In this document: one piece after another, positions 26,193 to 34,784 of the stretch
How the letters are laid out: each line of letters starts with the position of its first letter
Numbering within the stretch: the first letter of the stretch is position 1
Source of the DNA: Marinomonas maritima
Lineage (GTDB): Bacteria; Pseudomonadota; Gammaproteobacteria; Pseudomonadales; Marinomonadaceae
Direction of reading: 5' to 3'
Length of the DNA stretch: 64,000 bases
Assembly: GCF_024435075.2 (NCBI RefSeq)
Contig: NZ_JAMZEG020000005.1
Location: 62,001 to 126,000 of the forward strand
The notes under the pieces: model-generated
What the model was told of the DNA's origin: nothing
The model's database searches: none
Seen by the model: only the letters and a program-made list of their open reading frames with translations
Translations under genes and position numbers: made by a program

Positions 26193-27002
26193 TTGGATCA
26201 ATATGTTGTGGTTGGTAATCCGATTGCTCACAGTAAATCGCCTAGTATACATAAGTATTTTGCCGAGCAAACACAGCAAGAACTTACCTATTCGACGCTC
26301 TTAGGCGACGATGTTCAATTTGAGCGCCAAGTAAGAGACTTTTTTGCCAACAGCGGCAAAGGCATGAATATTACGTTGCCGTTTAAAGAACGTGCTTATG
26401 CCATGTGTGACGTATTAAGCAAGCGAGCAGAACAAGCTGGCGCAGTGAATACCTTGCTTATGAGTGAAAATGGCGACATTTTCGGCGACAATACCGACGG
26501 TTTCGGCATGGTTCGGGACATAACGCATAATCATGGGCGAGTATTAACCGGCAAGCGTGTGTTGATTTTAGGCGCTGGTGGAGCGGTGCGTGGTGTGCTT
26601 GAACCTCTTTTATCTGAGAAACCAGAATCTGTCACCATTGCCAATCGTACTGTCGAAAAAGCGCAGGCGTTGGCTGAGCATTTTGATTGTTTAGCTTCGA
26701 CATTTGAAGGGTTAGAAGGTGAGTTTGACATTATAATCAATGGTACATCGGCGAGTTTGTCCGGCAATCTACCGCCATTAAAAGACGAATTAGCGGGCTC
26801 GAAAACATGGTGTTATGACATGATGTACGGCAAAGAACGTACGGTATTTCTACAATGGGCCGATGACCATGGCGGCAAAGGAGCAGACGGTCTTGGTATG
26901 TTAGTGGGTCAAGCCGCAGAAGCGTTTTATCTATGGCGTCAGGTTCGTCCTGACACCGCCAGCCTAGTTGCCTTGATGCGCAAACAAATGGAAGCCAGCT
27001 GA
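26193..27002 (+). CDS. aroE: Shikimate dehydrogenase
   Basis: AroE reduces 3-dehydroshikimate to shikimate with NADPH in aromatic amino acid synthesis. The gene starts with TTG, supported by GAGGA about six bases upstream. Substrate-binding residues are Ser14/Ser16 in PIAHSKSPSIH, and the catalytic pair is Lys65 (TLPFKERAY) and Asp102 (GDNTDGFG). The NADP site is VLILGAGGAVRGVL with NRTVEKA after it. The 269-residue length is standard. Confidence 0.95.
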   Translation: MDQYVVVGNPIAHSKSPSIHKYFAEQTQQELTYSTLLGDDVQFERQVRDFFANSGKGMNITLPFKERAYAMCDVLSKRAEQAGAVNTLLMSENGDIFGDNTDGFGMVRDITHNHGRVLTGKRVLILGAGGAVRGVLEPLLSEKPESVTIANRTVEKAQALAEHFDCLASTFEGLEGEFDIIINGTSASLSGNLPPLKDELAGSKTWCYDMMYGKERTVFLQWADDHGGKGADGLGMLVGQAAEAFYLWRQVRPDTASLVALMRKQMEAS

Positions 27003-27033
27003 TCAGTAAAATAAGCGAACGAAAGGACACCGT

Positions 27034-28191
27034 ATGAAAGCGCAATGGTTCAATTCTGTTGATCAAATAGGCGAAGCCAAGTGGCAGGCGGCTATTGGAG
27101 AAACGCGTTATCCCTTTGCGCAATTTGCCTTTCATAAAGCCTTAGAGCAAAGCAAAAGTATCGGTGATGGCACAGGCTGGTATCCAGAATATTTACTGGT
27201 GATGGACGATGATGACGCCCCGCTTGCCATTGCACCCACCTATTTAAAAACCCATTCTCAAGGTGAATTTGTCTTTGATTGGTCGTGGGCAGACGCTTAC
27301 CAGCGTTACGGCATGGATTATTTTCCTAAACGCATTTGGGCGATTCCCTTCTCCCCGGTCACGGGTTTAAGAATTTTTTCTCGCCTCGATCCAAAAGGCG
27401 ATGACGTTCAGTTTTCCCATCTGTACCCTGCGCTTGCGCAGTTGATGACACAAGCAAACCAAGATCGAGGTTTTTCAAGCTGGCATCTGTTATTCACCAA
27501 GCCTGACCACGCGGCCTTGTTCGCGCCAAACAAAGACCTACTGCATCGTATTTCCTGTCAGTTTCATTGGTTTAATCGTGACTATCAGGACATGGAGCAT
27601 TACTTTTCTTACTTCTCCAGCCGCAAGCGCAAAGCCGCGCGTAAAGAGAGAGAGAAAGTCGCCAAGCAAGGCGTGACACTCACGCGTACGCTAGGCAATA
27701 AACTCACTTCGGCCGAGATCGACTTCTTCTACTTGTGCTATCAATCGACATACGCCAAACGCGGCCAACAAGGGTATTTAACGCGTGAATTTTTTGGCGA
27801 ATTAGCCGATACCATGGGCGATAAAATTGTTTTGGTACAAGCTTACCGAGATGAGGAGGTGATCGCGGCTTCGTGGTGTTTCTTCGACAATCACTCATTA
27901 TATGGCCGTTATTGGGGTTGTATGGAAGAAGTTGATTGTTTGCACTTTGAAGCGTGCTATTACCAAGGTATCGAATTTTGTCTTGAAAAAGGGTTACAGC
28001 ATTTCGACCCAGGCACTCAAGGAGAGCACAAAATCGCCCGCGGCTTTGAGCCCGTTTTTAGTCATAGTATTCATTACATAGCCCACGAGGGTTTTCGTGA
28101 TGCCATTGGTAACTTCTGTGAGGAAGAAGCGGAATCAGTGCGTAGATATCATCAAGATACCCACGCCTTGTTGCCGTTTAAAGAAAATTAA
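27034..28191 (+). CDS. COG3146-type N-acyltransferase (GNAT fold, DUF482)
   Basis: This 385-residue protein belongs to the conserved family annotated as a predicted peptidogalycan or FemAB-like acyltransferase. Recognisable blocks are YLKTHSQGEFVFDWSWADAY near 70-89, the basic SSRKRKAARKEREKVAKQGV near 193-212, and SWCFFDNHSLYGRYWGC. FDPGTQGEHKIARGFEP lies near 330-346. AAGGA six bases upstream supports the start. It follows aroE by 31 bases and may share its transcript. The substrate is not established for the family as far as I know. Confidence 0.82.
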   Translation: MKAQWFNSVDQIGEAKWQAAIGETRYPFAQFAFHKALEQSKSIGDGTGWYPEYLLVMDDDDAPLAIAPTYLKTHSQGEFVFDWSWADAYQRYGMDYFPKRIWAIPFSPVTGLRIFSRLDPKGDDVQFSHLYPALAQLMTQANQDRGFSSWHLLFTKPDHAALFAPNKDLLHRISCQFHWFNRDYQDMEHYFSYFSSRKRKAARKEREKVAKQGVTLTRTLGNKLTSAEIDFFYLCYQSTYAKRGQQGYLTREFFGELADTMGDKIVLVQAYRDEEVIAASWCFFDNHSLYGRYWGCMEEVDCLHFEACYYQGIEFCLEKGLQHFDPGTQGEHKIARGFEPVFSHSIHYIAHEGFRDAIGNFCEEEAESVRRYHQDTHALLPFKEN

Positions 28192-28592
28192 CTTATCCAT
28201 GTTCCATTCAAGCGCTTTGTATTTATTAGCTTTTTTCCGCTCTGCTGAGCGGGTAACTTTTTGCTAGCGCCCAAAAAGTAACCAAAAATTCGCTTTAGAC
28301 ATTAAATGCCTGATTTTTTGTGTAGGCACATAATTGTTCCCTTACGCTCGTTGTTACGTAAGGTATTGATGGATTCTTTATGTGTTTTAGAATCTAGCTT
28401 TACTATGTCTCGTGAGGATATCATGGTCGTTCAATCAGGATTGAATCGAATATTTTTCGCTGAGGGTAAAGTGCTCCAAGTGATGACACCAAAGGCCTAA
28501 GTCTCTTCCCCTTTTAAAAGGGAAAGACGGAAGATGGGGTTTTGTCTTTTGTTTTGTATTGGTGGGACGGAACTTAAAGGAAGCAGGCCTCT
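28192..28592. repeat. Repeat-bearing intergenic region
   Basis: This 401-base gap holds no gene I can support. An imperfect hairpin GGTAACTTTTTG ... CAAAAAGTAACC lies at 28251-28283; in other genomes this sequence type belongs to dispersed extragenic repeats. A second element, CTTCCCCTTTTAAAAGGGAA (28505-28524), is followed by GACGGAAGATGGGG. It resembles the repeats at 31186 and 34257. A 64-codon frame at 28306-28500 lies between them but lacks a ribosome binding site and coding character. Confidence 0.45.
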
Positions 28593-28769
28593 TTAGAACC
28601 ACCAGAAATAATATCCTACAGTTAGTACTACTATTAGAGTTGCGAACACTGCATAGACCACAACTACTCGTTTCTCCAAATAGGTCATTCCCTTAGCGTG
28701 TCGATCATGATTATTTATATCTAATCTAAGCTGATCTATGAACGCAAACGCTTTTCCTACTATATTCAT
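28593..28769 (-). CDS. Small single-span membrane protein, hypothetical
   Basis: A 58-codon frame begins MNIVGKAFAFIDQLRLDINN, continues HDRHAKGMTYLEKRVVVV and ends in a hydrophobic stretch, YAVFATLIVVLTVGYYFWWF. That reads as an N-terminal amphipathic part and one membrane span. The hydrophobic residues are well organised for a random frame, but the ribosome binding site is weak. The frame overlaps the end of the remnant at 28726 by 44 bases in the same direction, which may mean translational coupling. No homologue is known to me. Confidence 0.4.
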   Translation of the reverse strand: MNIVGKAFAFIDQLRLDINNHDRHAKGMTYLEKRVVVVYAVFATLIVVLTVGYYFWWF

Positions 28770-29370
28770 AAATCTTTGAGTTACTTGGTAAAAATGAAGC
28801 TCTTTCAGTGTAATGTTCTTTATACCGCTTAACTTCAGGTATTTCAGAAACCATGATGATTTCGAATGAGCTTCGGTCTACCCCTTTTCCAACCAAGGAG
28901 CTAGTAGATTGAAGATGAAATAAGAGAGAGTCTTTATCCTTAAGGCAACCTGGTGTAATTGCAAACCGTTTATCATTCAGCCTTGCTGATTTATCGCTGT
29001 ATATAATCGATTGCAGTCGCTCTCCCTCTCCCTCGTCATTCTTATAGCCAACAATGTATATAGCATTACTTGGTACTGTTCTCATCTCTCCGTTAATAGT
29101 TTGATATTGAGCACTGTAAGTCTCTAACGTAACAATGTTGTTATTGTGTAAACTATCAATAATCGGATTCCAACCTTTCTTCCTCTTTTTAGTAATGTAC
29201 TTCCCCTACTAGTTGCTAGCACAATTCTTTGTGGCCATTTTTTGCTATTTCCTAGGACCTTATTTATATCAACACCGTATCCGTTACAGCCATAGCCAGA
29301 TATGGGCTGATAATTACGCTGAACAATTTCAAAAATTGTTCTGCTTAACTCGGCGCTGTATTTCAGTGAT
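28726..29370 (-). pseudogene. Frameshifted and 5'-truncated remnant of an unknown gene
   Basis: The lower part, open from about 29211 to 28726, reads protein-like: NPIIDSLHNNNIVTLETYSA, later NAIYIVGYKNDEGEG and KRFAITPGCLKDKDSLLF. Its upstream continuation lies in another frame: SRTIFEIVQRNYQPISGYG, then VDINKVLGNSKKWPQRIVLA. The two join at a GGGG run (29203-29206) if one G is added. No start codon is visible before the yafY-type gene's stop, so the 5' end is also missing. I do not recognise the family. An intact 119-codon frame from 29085 could still be translated. Confidence 0.45.
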
Positions 29371-30322
29371 ATAGCACTGCCAAGGACGACACCAGCTCTT
29401 CCATTGCTAAGCGTAGTTCTGGTGGGCCAATGACTTCTAGTTCGGCGCCAAAGCGCAACAGTTCAGCGCAGCCGTGTACTGATTCGCCTACTGGCAATTT
29501 AGCTCGATGCCAGCCGGAATCGTCCATTGGCTCAATCGTCGCTTGATTCACCGCATAAGAAGAGCACGCAAACTGCATGATCTTAACGCCCAACGCGGTT
29601 AAACGTACTTCGGCAATAATCGGAAATTGAATCGCTTCCATACGACGTAAACTATCCTGCCAAAACGCCGCTAAATTGAAGTCTTTGGGGCGTTCAAAAT
29701 TCTCATCCAGTAACGTCAGGGATTCAATACGGGATACGCGATAGGTCCGAATGTCATTATCTACCTGCGCGAGCAAATACCACTGTCCACCTTTTAAAAC
29801 GATGCCCAGAGGTTGGGTCTGACGCTTTACTTCGGCTTTCCAACTTTGATATTGTATGACAACACATTGCTGTTCTAATACCGCTGTCATCAGTGTTGGC
29901 AAGTAGGTGACTTGTTCATCGTCAGCAAACCAATTCGGCGCATCCAGCAAAAATCGGCTCTGTAAGCGGTCGGACTCGTAGCGCATGTCTTCCGGCAAGG
30001 CGGCTTTCAATTTCAATTGTGCATCGGCAAGGGTAGCTTGTAATCCCATCTTTTGAGCTGGGCCTGATAAACCAGTCAGAAATAACGTTTCAGCTTCCTT
30101 CGCGGAAAGTCCATTTAAGCGGGTCCGGTAATTGTGTAACAGCCGATAGCCACCTTGTACGCCTTGCTCACTGTAAACGGGCACGCCAATTTCACTAAGC
30201 GCATCGATGTCTCGATAAACTGTGCGGATCGACGTCTCACAGGCGTCAGCTAATGCACGCGCGGTGACCTTTTCATGGGTCTGTAACATCATCAGGAGTT
30301 TCAGTATTCGGCTGGCTCGCAT
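29363..30322 (-). CDS. YafY-type transcriptional regulator (HTH plus WYL domain)
   Basis: The 319-residue protein starts at 30322, with AGGAG six bases upstream. The N-terminal winged helix reads MRASRILKLLMMLQTHEKVT with ARALADACETSIRTVYRDID, and GGYRLLHNYRTRL follows the helix-turn-helix. The central WYL domain includes IQYQSWKAEVKRQTQPLGIV, and GGQWYLLAQVDNDIRTYRVS near 195-214 binds nucleic-acid or nucleotide ligands in relatives. A WCX-like C-terminal domain follows. It is divergent from a glutathione S-transferase gene, a pairing seen in other proteobacteria, and is probably its regulator. Confidence 0.88.
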   Translation of the reverse strand: MRASRILKLLMMLQTHEKVTARALADACETSIRTVYRDIDALSEIGVPVYSEQGVQGGYRLLHNYRTRLNGLSAKEAETLFLTGLSGPAQKMGLQATLADAQLKLKAALPEDMRYESDRLQSRFLLDAPNWFADDEQVTYLPTLMTAVLEQQCVVIQYQSWKAEVKRQTQPLGIVLKGGQWYLLAQVDNDIRTYRVSRIESLTLLDENFERPKDFNLAAFWQDSLRRMEAIQFPIIAEVRLTALGVKIMQFACSSYAVNQATIEPMDDSGWHRAKLPVGESVHGCAELLRFGAELEVIGPPELRLAMEELVSSLAVLYH

Positions 30323-30499
30323 GGGGTTCTCCTTTCGTTGCACTAAGTCGCCGTGCTATGTCATCTGCCAACTAACAGCGCTAAGCGAATTTTATTTTGT
30401 CAGTATAAAGGAAATACCTGACATCAGGTGGCAGGTTTAATCGCTAACATAACTCATGTAGCAAGCACTATTTCTCCAATTTTTTTTGAGGTAACTGAC

Positions 30500-31153
30500 A
30501 TGAATAATATCCACGACAACACAGCTCGAAACAATGGCTCCATCACCCTATATCATGCCCCACAAACCAGAGGCACTGGCGTTTTGGTTTTGCTAGAAGA
30601 ATTAGGTGTACCCTATGAGATGAAAGTGCTGAATTTTAAAGCAGGAGAAAACCAGCAACCGGAATTTTTAGCGATAAACCCTTTGGGTAAATTTCCAACC
30701 CTTGTTCATAATGACACTATTGTCACGGAACAAGTCGCTTGTTACCTATATTTGGCCGATCTGTTCCCTGAAAAAGGCCTCGCTCCAGCCCTTAATGATC
30801 CTAAACGTGGTGCCTATTTGCGCTGGATAGCCTACCAAGGCAGCAGCTTTGAACCCGCTATGATCGACAAAGCCTTTAATCGCTCTCCCGTTGAGGCTTC
30901 TCAACTGTCTTATGGCAGTTTTGATAAAATGCTAAAAACTGTGTTCGACCAAATAGCCAAAGGCCCTTATTTATTGGGGGAGCAGCTTTACGCGGTAGAT
31001 ATTCTTTGGGGAATGAGTTTGAAATGGTGTCGTACGTTTGGGCTAATCACGACGAACCCTGTGGTCGACGCTTATATTGAACGCATTACCTCACGTCCAG
31101 CGTTTGTTAAAGCGGAACAGCAAGACCAAGCGTTGTTGCTTGACCACTCGTAG
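30500..31153 (+). CDS. Glutathione S-transferase family protein
   Basis: This cytosolic enzyme would conjugate glutathione to electrophiles. The 217-residue start at 30500 has GAGG eight bases upstream; the longer frame has none. The N-terminal thioredoxin-like domain shows ITLYHAPQTRGTGVLVLLEE, INPLGKFPTLVHND with the cis-proline, and the glutathione-binding acidic residue in VTEQVACYLYLAD. An all-helical C-terminal domain follows (PYLLGEQLYAVDILWGMSLK). It is divergent from a YafY-type regulator. The substrate cannot be told. Confidence 0.88.
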   Translation: MNNIHDNTARNNGSITLYHAPQTRGTGVLVLLEELGVPYEMKVLNFKAGENQQPEFLAINPLGKFPTLVHNDTIVTEQVACYLYLADLFPEKGLAPALNDPKRGAYLRWIAYQGSSFEPAMIDKAFNRSPVEASQLSYGSFDKMLKTVFDQIAKGPYLLGEQLYAVDILWGMSLKWCRTFGLITTNPVVDAYIERITSRPAFVKAEQQDQALLLDHS

Positions 31154-31185
31154 TCAATCGCCTTTTATAAGGCATAGCATTTAGC

Positions 31186-31270
31186 AACCTTCTCCCTCTT
31201 AGCTGAGGGAGAAGGTCTTATTTAGCGTGGGTCACCTTCTCTTATCTTCAAGGGAAGGGTCGAGAAGGGT
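31186..31270. repeat. REP-like double hairpin between convergent GST and hmp genes
   Basis: CCTTCTCCCTCttagctGAGGGAGAAGG (arms at 31188-31215) is followed by CACCTTCTCTTATCTTCAAG with GGAAGGGTCGAGAAGGG (31233-31270). It shares CTTATCTTCAAG and the C-rich/G-rich arms with the element at 34257-34350, so it is a dispersed repeat. Its place between convergent genes suggests it doubles as a bidirectional terminator. Confidence 0.55.
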
Positions 31271-31275
31271 TAAAA

Positions 31276-32466
31276 TCACACGTCTTTATGTGGGCCAAAC
31301 AATTCGTAGTGAATACGATCTGCTTCTACACCAAGCGTTAACAGCTGTTGCTTAACAAACATCATGAAACCAACCGGTCCGCACAAGTAGAATTCGCCAT
31401 TCGAAATCGGCAATCCTTCTTTGATAACGTCTAGCTGCATGTTGCCTTGATAAACGCCCTCTTCTGTTTTGTCTGTTTGCTCATACCAAGTGTGTACGTT
31501 TAACGCCAAAGACCCTTTTAGACCGTTTACATGGCTTTTAAAGGAATGCTGATCTTGGTTTGCACAAGCATGCAAGTAATGGACTGGCTGCGCGTAGCTT
31601 TGTTTGGCGAATGTGTTCAGCATGGCTTGCATTGGTGTTAAGCCAACACCACCAGAAATAAGTACGACAGGCGTTTGCTTGTCTTTAAAGAAGAAGTCAC
31701 CTGCAGGTGGCATGGCTTCGATTTCGTCTCCTACGTTTAGGTGATCGTGTAGATAATTGGACATAACGCCGGCCATGTCGTCGCTGCCTTCGCGTTTTAC
31801 ACTGATGCGATACGTCTGGTTATTTGGCGCGGTTGATAGCGAATATTGACGTATCTCATCGTATTCACTGCCTTTTGGATGTAACTTAATGCCCAAGTAT
31901 TGGCCTGGAAGATAGTCGATGACTGGACCACCGTCGGTTGGTTCAAAAACAAAGCTGGTCACCAGATCAGATTCAGGTGTTTTTGATGCGACACGAAAGC
32001 GGCGAAAATCGGTCCAACCACCGGCTTGAGCGGCACGTTCTTTATAAAGATCGCCTTCTATTTTGATAAAAATATCGGCCAATTGACCATAAGCGGCAAC
32101 CCACGCTTCTTCGACGTCTTTGGTAAACGCCTCTGGCGCAAGTTCGCGCAATGTTTCGATCAAATGATGGCCGACAATATCGTATTGATCTGGTTGAATA
32201 TTAAAGCTGGTGTGTTTATGAGCGATACGCATGACGGCGCTGGTGAGCACTTCTAGATTGTCGATGTGTGTTGCGTAAGCGGCAATGGCGTTGAATAAGG
32301 CCGCAGGTTGACCGCCAGTCTTTTGGTGCGTCATATTAAATACGTGTTTTAGCTCAGGGTTGTGCGAAAACATGCGTTTGTAAAAGTGCTCAGTAATAGC
32401 TGGTCCTGCGGAAGCAAGCAGCGGGATAGTGCTTTTAACTGTGTCTATGTGTTGTTGAGATAACAT
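31276..32466 (-). CDS. hmp: Flavohaemoglobin, nitric oxide dioxygenase
   Basis: Hmp converts nitric oxide to nitrate with O2 and NAD(P)H. The 396-residue protein has the globin domain (1-135) with Tyr29 and the proximal His85 at the same numbers as in E. coli. An FAD domain (LPGQYLGIKLHPKG, RQYSLS) and an NAD domain (VLISGGVGLTPMQAM, YLCGPVGFM) follow. AAGGAAAC directly upstream supports the start. It is divergent from norR. A sigma-54 promoter and three NorR-like sites in the gap indicate nitric oxide-induced expression. Confidence 0.95.
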   Translation of the reverse strand: MLSQQHIDTVKSTIPLLASAGPAITEHFYKRMFSHNPELKHVFNMTHQKTGGQPAALFNAIAAYATHIDNLEVLTSAVMRIAHKHTSFNIQPDQYDIVGHHLIETLRELAPEAFTKDVEEAWVAAYGQLADIFIKIEGDLYKERAAQAGGWTDFRRFRVASKTPESDLVTSFVFEPTDGGPVIDYLPGQYLGIKLHPKGSEYDEIRQYSLSTAPNNQTYRISVKREGSDDMAGVMSNYLHDHLNVGDEIEAMPPAGDFFFKDKQTPVVLISGGVGLTPMQAMLNTFAKQSYAQPVHYLHACANQDQHSFKSHVNGLKGSLALNVHTWYEQTDKTEEGVYQGNMQLDVIKEGLPISNGEFYLCGPVGFMMFVKQQLLTLGVEADRIHYELFGPHKDV

Positions 32467-32513
32467 TTTTGTTTCCTTTTAAACGATGAATAGTAATTTC
32501 TTATCTATAGTAG

Positions 32514-32529
32514 TGCTAAGAACATGCCA
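32514..32529 (-). promoter_or_regulatory. Sigma-54 (-24/-12) promoter of hmp
   Basis: Read on the minus strand, TGGCATGTTCTTAGCA has the GG and GC doublets 12 bases apart, close to the consensus TGGCAC-N5-TTGCA. It lies about 50 bases upstream of the hmp start. Sigma-54 promoters need an AAA+ activator, and norR is the adjacent gene. Confidence 0.75.
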
Positions 32530-32582
32530 ACTAATAATATACCTATAAATCATTGGCTTACGTTATTTAGGTTTGATAGTGA

Positions 32583-32637
32583 GTCAATAAGACTCACAAA
32601 TAAAGAAGTCTATATGATATGTTAGAGTCTAAATGAC
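32583..32637. promoter_or_regulatory. NorR enhancer: three GT-N7-AC-like sites
   Basis: GTCAATAAGAC (32583-32593), GTCTATATGAT (32608-32618) and GTCTAAATGAC (32627-32637) match the GT-N7-AC pattern of NorR sites; the middle one has AT in place of AC. They start 25 and 19 bases apart and lie 55-125 bases upstream of the sigma-54 promoter of hmp, close to the three-site arrangement known for E. coli norVW. The first overlaps a larger palindrome, GTGAGTC-N5-GACTCAC (32579-32597). Confidence 0.7.
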
Positions 32638-32669
32638 ACGGTTAGTCTTTCTTCTTATGAGTGATGATC

Positions 32670-34256
32670 ATGAATCAGGTTTCCAATAACGCCCTCCTTA
32701 GCTTTGCTTTAGATCTTGCCAGTGCTGTGACGCAACCCAATCGTTTTGAACAATTAGTCTACGCGGTACGCGCTACGATCAATTGCGATGCGGTTGTATT
32801 GCTGATCCATAACAATGCGGTGTTGACGCCGATTGCTCAGCGAGGCTTGTCAGAAGACCTAATGGGTCGACGCTTTACGATTGCGGAGCATCCGAGGTTA
32901 AAAGCGATTTGTGGTGGGCATTACCCTGTTCGCTTTGCGGCCGATTCCCCTCTTCCAGATCCATACGATGGCATGGTGCTGGGCCATGATGAGCAGTTAC
33001 GAGTGCATTCTTGTATGGGGGTGCCCTTGTATCTGGAAGGAAAATTGATTGGTGCTGTGACGCTAGACAGTATCTTGCCGGGTGTTTTTGATGACATAGA
33101 TGCTCGTGCTTTAGAAATCATTGGCACCATGGCCGCGATGACCTTAAACACCGCCATTTTGATGGAGCAATTAGAAAATAAGTCACAACATGCCCAGCAT
33201 GTTTTAAAAGTGATGAGCGAACAAACTCTCGAAATGATTGGGCAAAGTAAGGTCATACAAGAACTTAAACAGTCTATCGATTTGGTTGCACCGTCAGATT
33301 TTGCCATTCTGATCGAAGGGGAAACCGGTGTTGGTAAAGAGCTGGTGGCGCGTGCACTGCACGAACATTCCTCTCGATTTGATGCGCCTATGGTGTATGT
33401 CAACTGCGCGGCGATTCCTCAGCATCTTATCGAAAGTGAGCTATTTGGACATGTAAAAGGCGCGTTTACCGGCGCCGATCGCGATCGCCAAGGCAAATTC
33501 TTATTGGCCGATGGTGGTACGTTGTTTTTGGATGAAGTCGGTGAGCTGCCACTAGAAGTGCAAGGGTCATTACTCAGAGCGATTCAAAATCAAGAAATTC
33601 AAGCGGTCGGGAAAGATCAAATTCGCAAAGTGGATGTGCGCATCATTGCGGCCACTAATCGACATCTGGAAACGGAAGTTGCGGAGCATCGTTTTCGTGC
33701 TGACTTATTTCATCGACTCAGTGTGTTCCCTATAAAAGTGCCGGCGTTACGAGATCGCCAAGGCGATGTTCCTTTACTCGCGGGTTTTTTTGCTGAGCGC
33801 TTTCGTCGTAAATTAGGTTTGCAGCAACTGACATTATCGCCATCAGCAATCCACCTGTTAGAAGCCTACCATTGGCCTGGTAACATCCGAGAGCTAGAGC
33901 ATGTGATTTCGCGCGCGGCCCTATTTGCAAAAGCAGAGAACGCAAAAGACGAAAGCCCTACAAGTATCACCGTTATCTCACCTGAGCATTTAACAGGGTT
34001 ACAAATTGAAAAGGGTTCTAAAGAAGAGATACAAAGCGTGATAGAACATACGCCGAAAGACGCTATAATATCCAATGAACCAATCGATTTACGTGAAAAA
34101 ACAGAGACTTACCAGCGCAACATGATTCGACAAGCATTAGAGGTAACAGAGGGAAACTGGACCAAAGCCGCCCAGCATTTATCCATGGATCGAGCGAACC
34201 TAGCAAGATTAGCAAAACGGCTGGGTATTCGTGTTACCAAAGAAGTTCGAAGTTAA
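32670..34256 (+). CDS. norR: Nitric oxide-responsive sigma-54 activator NorR
   Basis: NorR senses nitric oxide through a mononuclear iron in its GAF domain and activates sigma-54 promoters. The protein (about 528 residues) has an N-terminal GAF domain (about 20-170) and an AAA+ domain with Walker A GETGVGKELVARAL. The sigma-54 contact loop GAFTGA and Walker B GGTLFLDEVGEL follow. A C-terminal Fis-type helix-turn-helix ends it (EGNWTKAAQHLSMDRANLAR). Three in-frame starts lie within nine bases; 32670 has the best spacing to TGAG. It is divergent from hmp, its evident target. Confidence 0.92.
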   Translation: MNQVSNNALLSFALDLASAVTQPNRFEQLVYAVRATINCDAVVLLIHNNAVLTPIAQRGLSEDLMGRRFTIAEHPRLKAICGGHYPVRFAADSPLPDPYDGMVLGHDEQLRVHSCMGVPLYLEGKLIGAVTLDSILPGVFDDIDARALEIIGTMAAMTLNTAILMEQLENKSQHAQHVLKVMSEQTLEMIGQSKVIQELKQSIDLVAPSDFAILIEGETGVGKELVARALHEHSSRFDAPMVYVNCAAIPQHLIESELFGHVKGAFTGADRDRQGKFLLADGGTLFLDEVGELPLEVQGSLLRAIQNQEIQAVGKDQIRKVDVRIIAATNRHLETEVAEHRFRADLFHRLSVFPIKVPALRDRQGDVPLLAGFFAERFRRKLGLQQLTLSPSAIHLLEAYHWPGNIRELEHVISRAALFAKAENAKDESPTSITVISPEHLTGLQIEKGSKEEIQSVIEHTPKDAIISNEPIDLREKTETYQRNMIRQALEVTEGNWTKAAQHLSMDRANLARLAKRLGIRVTKEVRS

Positions 34257-34350
34257 ACCCCCTCCCAACCTCCCTCTTAGCAGGGGGAGGAGCTAGTGCT
34301 TGTCTTGCTCCCTCCCCTTATCTTCAAGTGGAGGGGGAGGGGTTTTAAAA
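34257..34350. repeat. REP-like double hairpin between convergent norR and truncated haemoglobin genes
   Basis: CCTCCCTCTTAGCAGGGGGAGG (arms at 34269-34290) is followed by CCCTCCCCTTATCTTCAAG with TGGAGGGGGAGGGG (34310-34342). It shares its plan and the CTTATCTTCAAG core with the element at 31186-31270, 3 kb away, and again lies between convergent genes. Confidence 0.6.
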
Positions 34351-34354
34351 GATG

Positions 34355-34783
34355 TTAAGCATTATGCCGAGCAGCACTGACTTGTCGAATGCGTTCAGCA
34401 GGAAACTCAAGCTTCGGAAGTAGGTACGCTTTTACGTCTTCTGGGTAACCCAGTTCGTCCAGCGCGGCGGCCATACAATTTAGCCACATGGCTTTTTCTT
34501 TTTCAGTGATGATTAGATGTGCATGGGCCTGAGGTAGGCTAATGGGCCCATACTTTTGTGTAAATAACTTTTCGCCACCCATCCAACCGGATAAGAAAGA
34601 CACCAGTTTGTCGATGGTCAGTTCAAGGTTATTTGGATGCATGTCAAATAACGGTCTGAATTCTGCTGTGTTTTCCATGATGCGGTAAAATGTTTCTACC
34701 AGCGTTTGCAAGCCAGTGAGACCACCTACTTTTTGTAAGGTGCCATCTCTTTCACCGTAAACAGGTAGGTTAGAATCGGTCAT
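34355..34783 (-). CDS. Group 2 truncated haemoglobin
   Basis: This is a compact 2-over-2 globin of 142 residues that binds O2 or NO. Group 2 features are FYRIMENTAEFRPLFDMHP near 32-50 with the B10 Tyr, the KYGPISLPQAHAHLIITEKE segment with the proximal His, and Trp at G8 (KAMWLNCM). Its start lies one base after the stop of the small membrane protein gene, so translation is probably coupled. The place beside norR and hmp suggests a part in nitric oxide or oxygen handling. That role is inferred. Confidence 0.88.
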   Translation of the reverse strand: MTDSNLPVYGERDGTLQKVGGLTGLQTLVETFYRIMENTAEFRPLFDMHPNNLELTIDKLVSFLSGWMGGEKLFTQKYGPISLPQAHAHLIITEKEKAMWLNCMAAALDELGYPEDVKAYLLPKLEFPAERIRQVSAARHNA

Positions 34784-34784
34784 T

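Noticed and set aside
28306..28500. 64-codon plus-strand frame in the repeat-rich gap
   Set aside because: It has no ribosome binding site, lies between two repeat elements and shows no coding character. I treat it as intergenic.
32921..33403. 160-codon antisense frame inside norR
   Set aside because: It lies opposite the GAF and AAA+ coding region, has no promoter or ribosome binding site and its translation is low-complexity Ser/Thr-rich.
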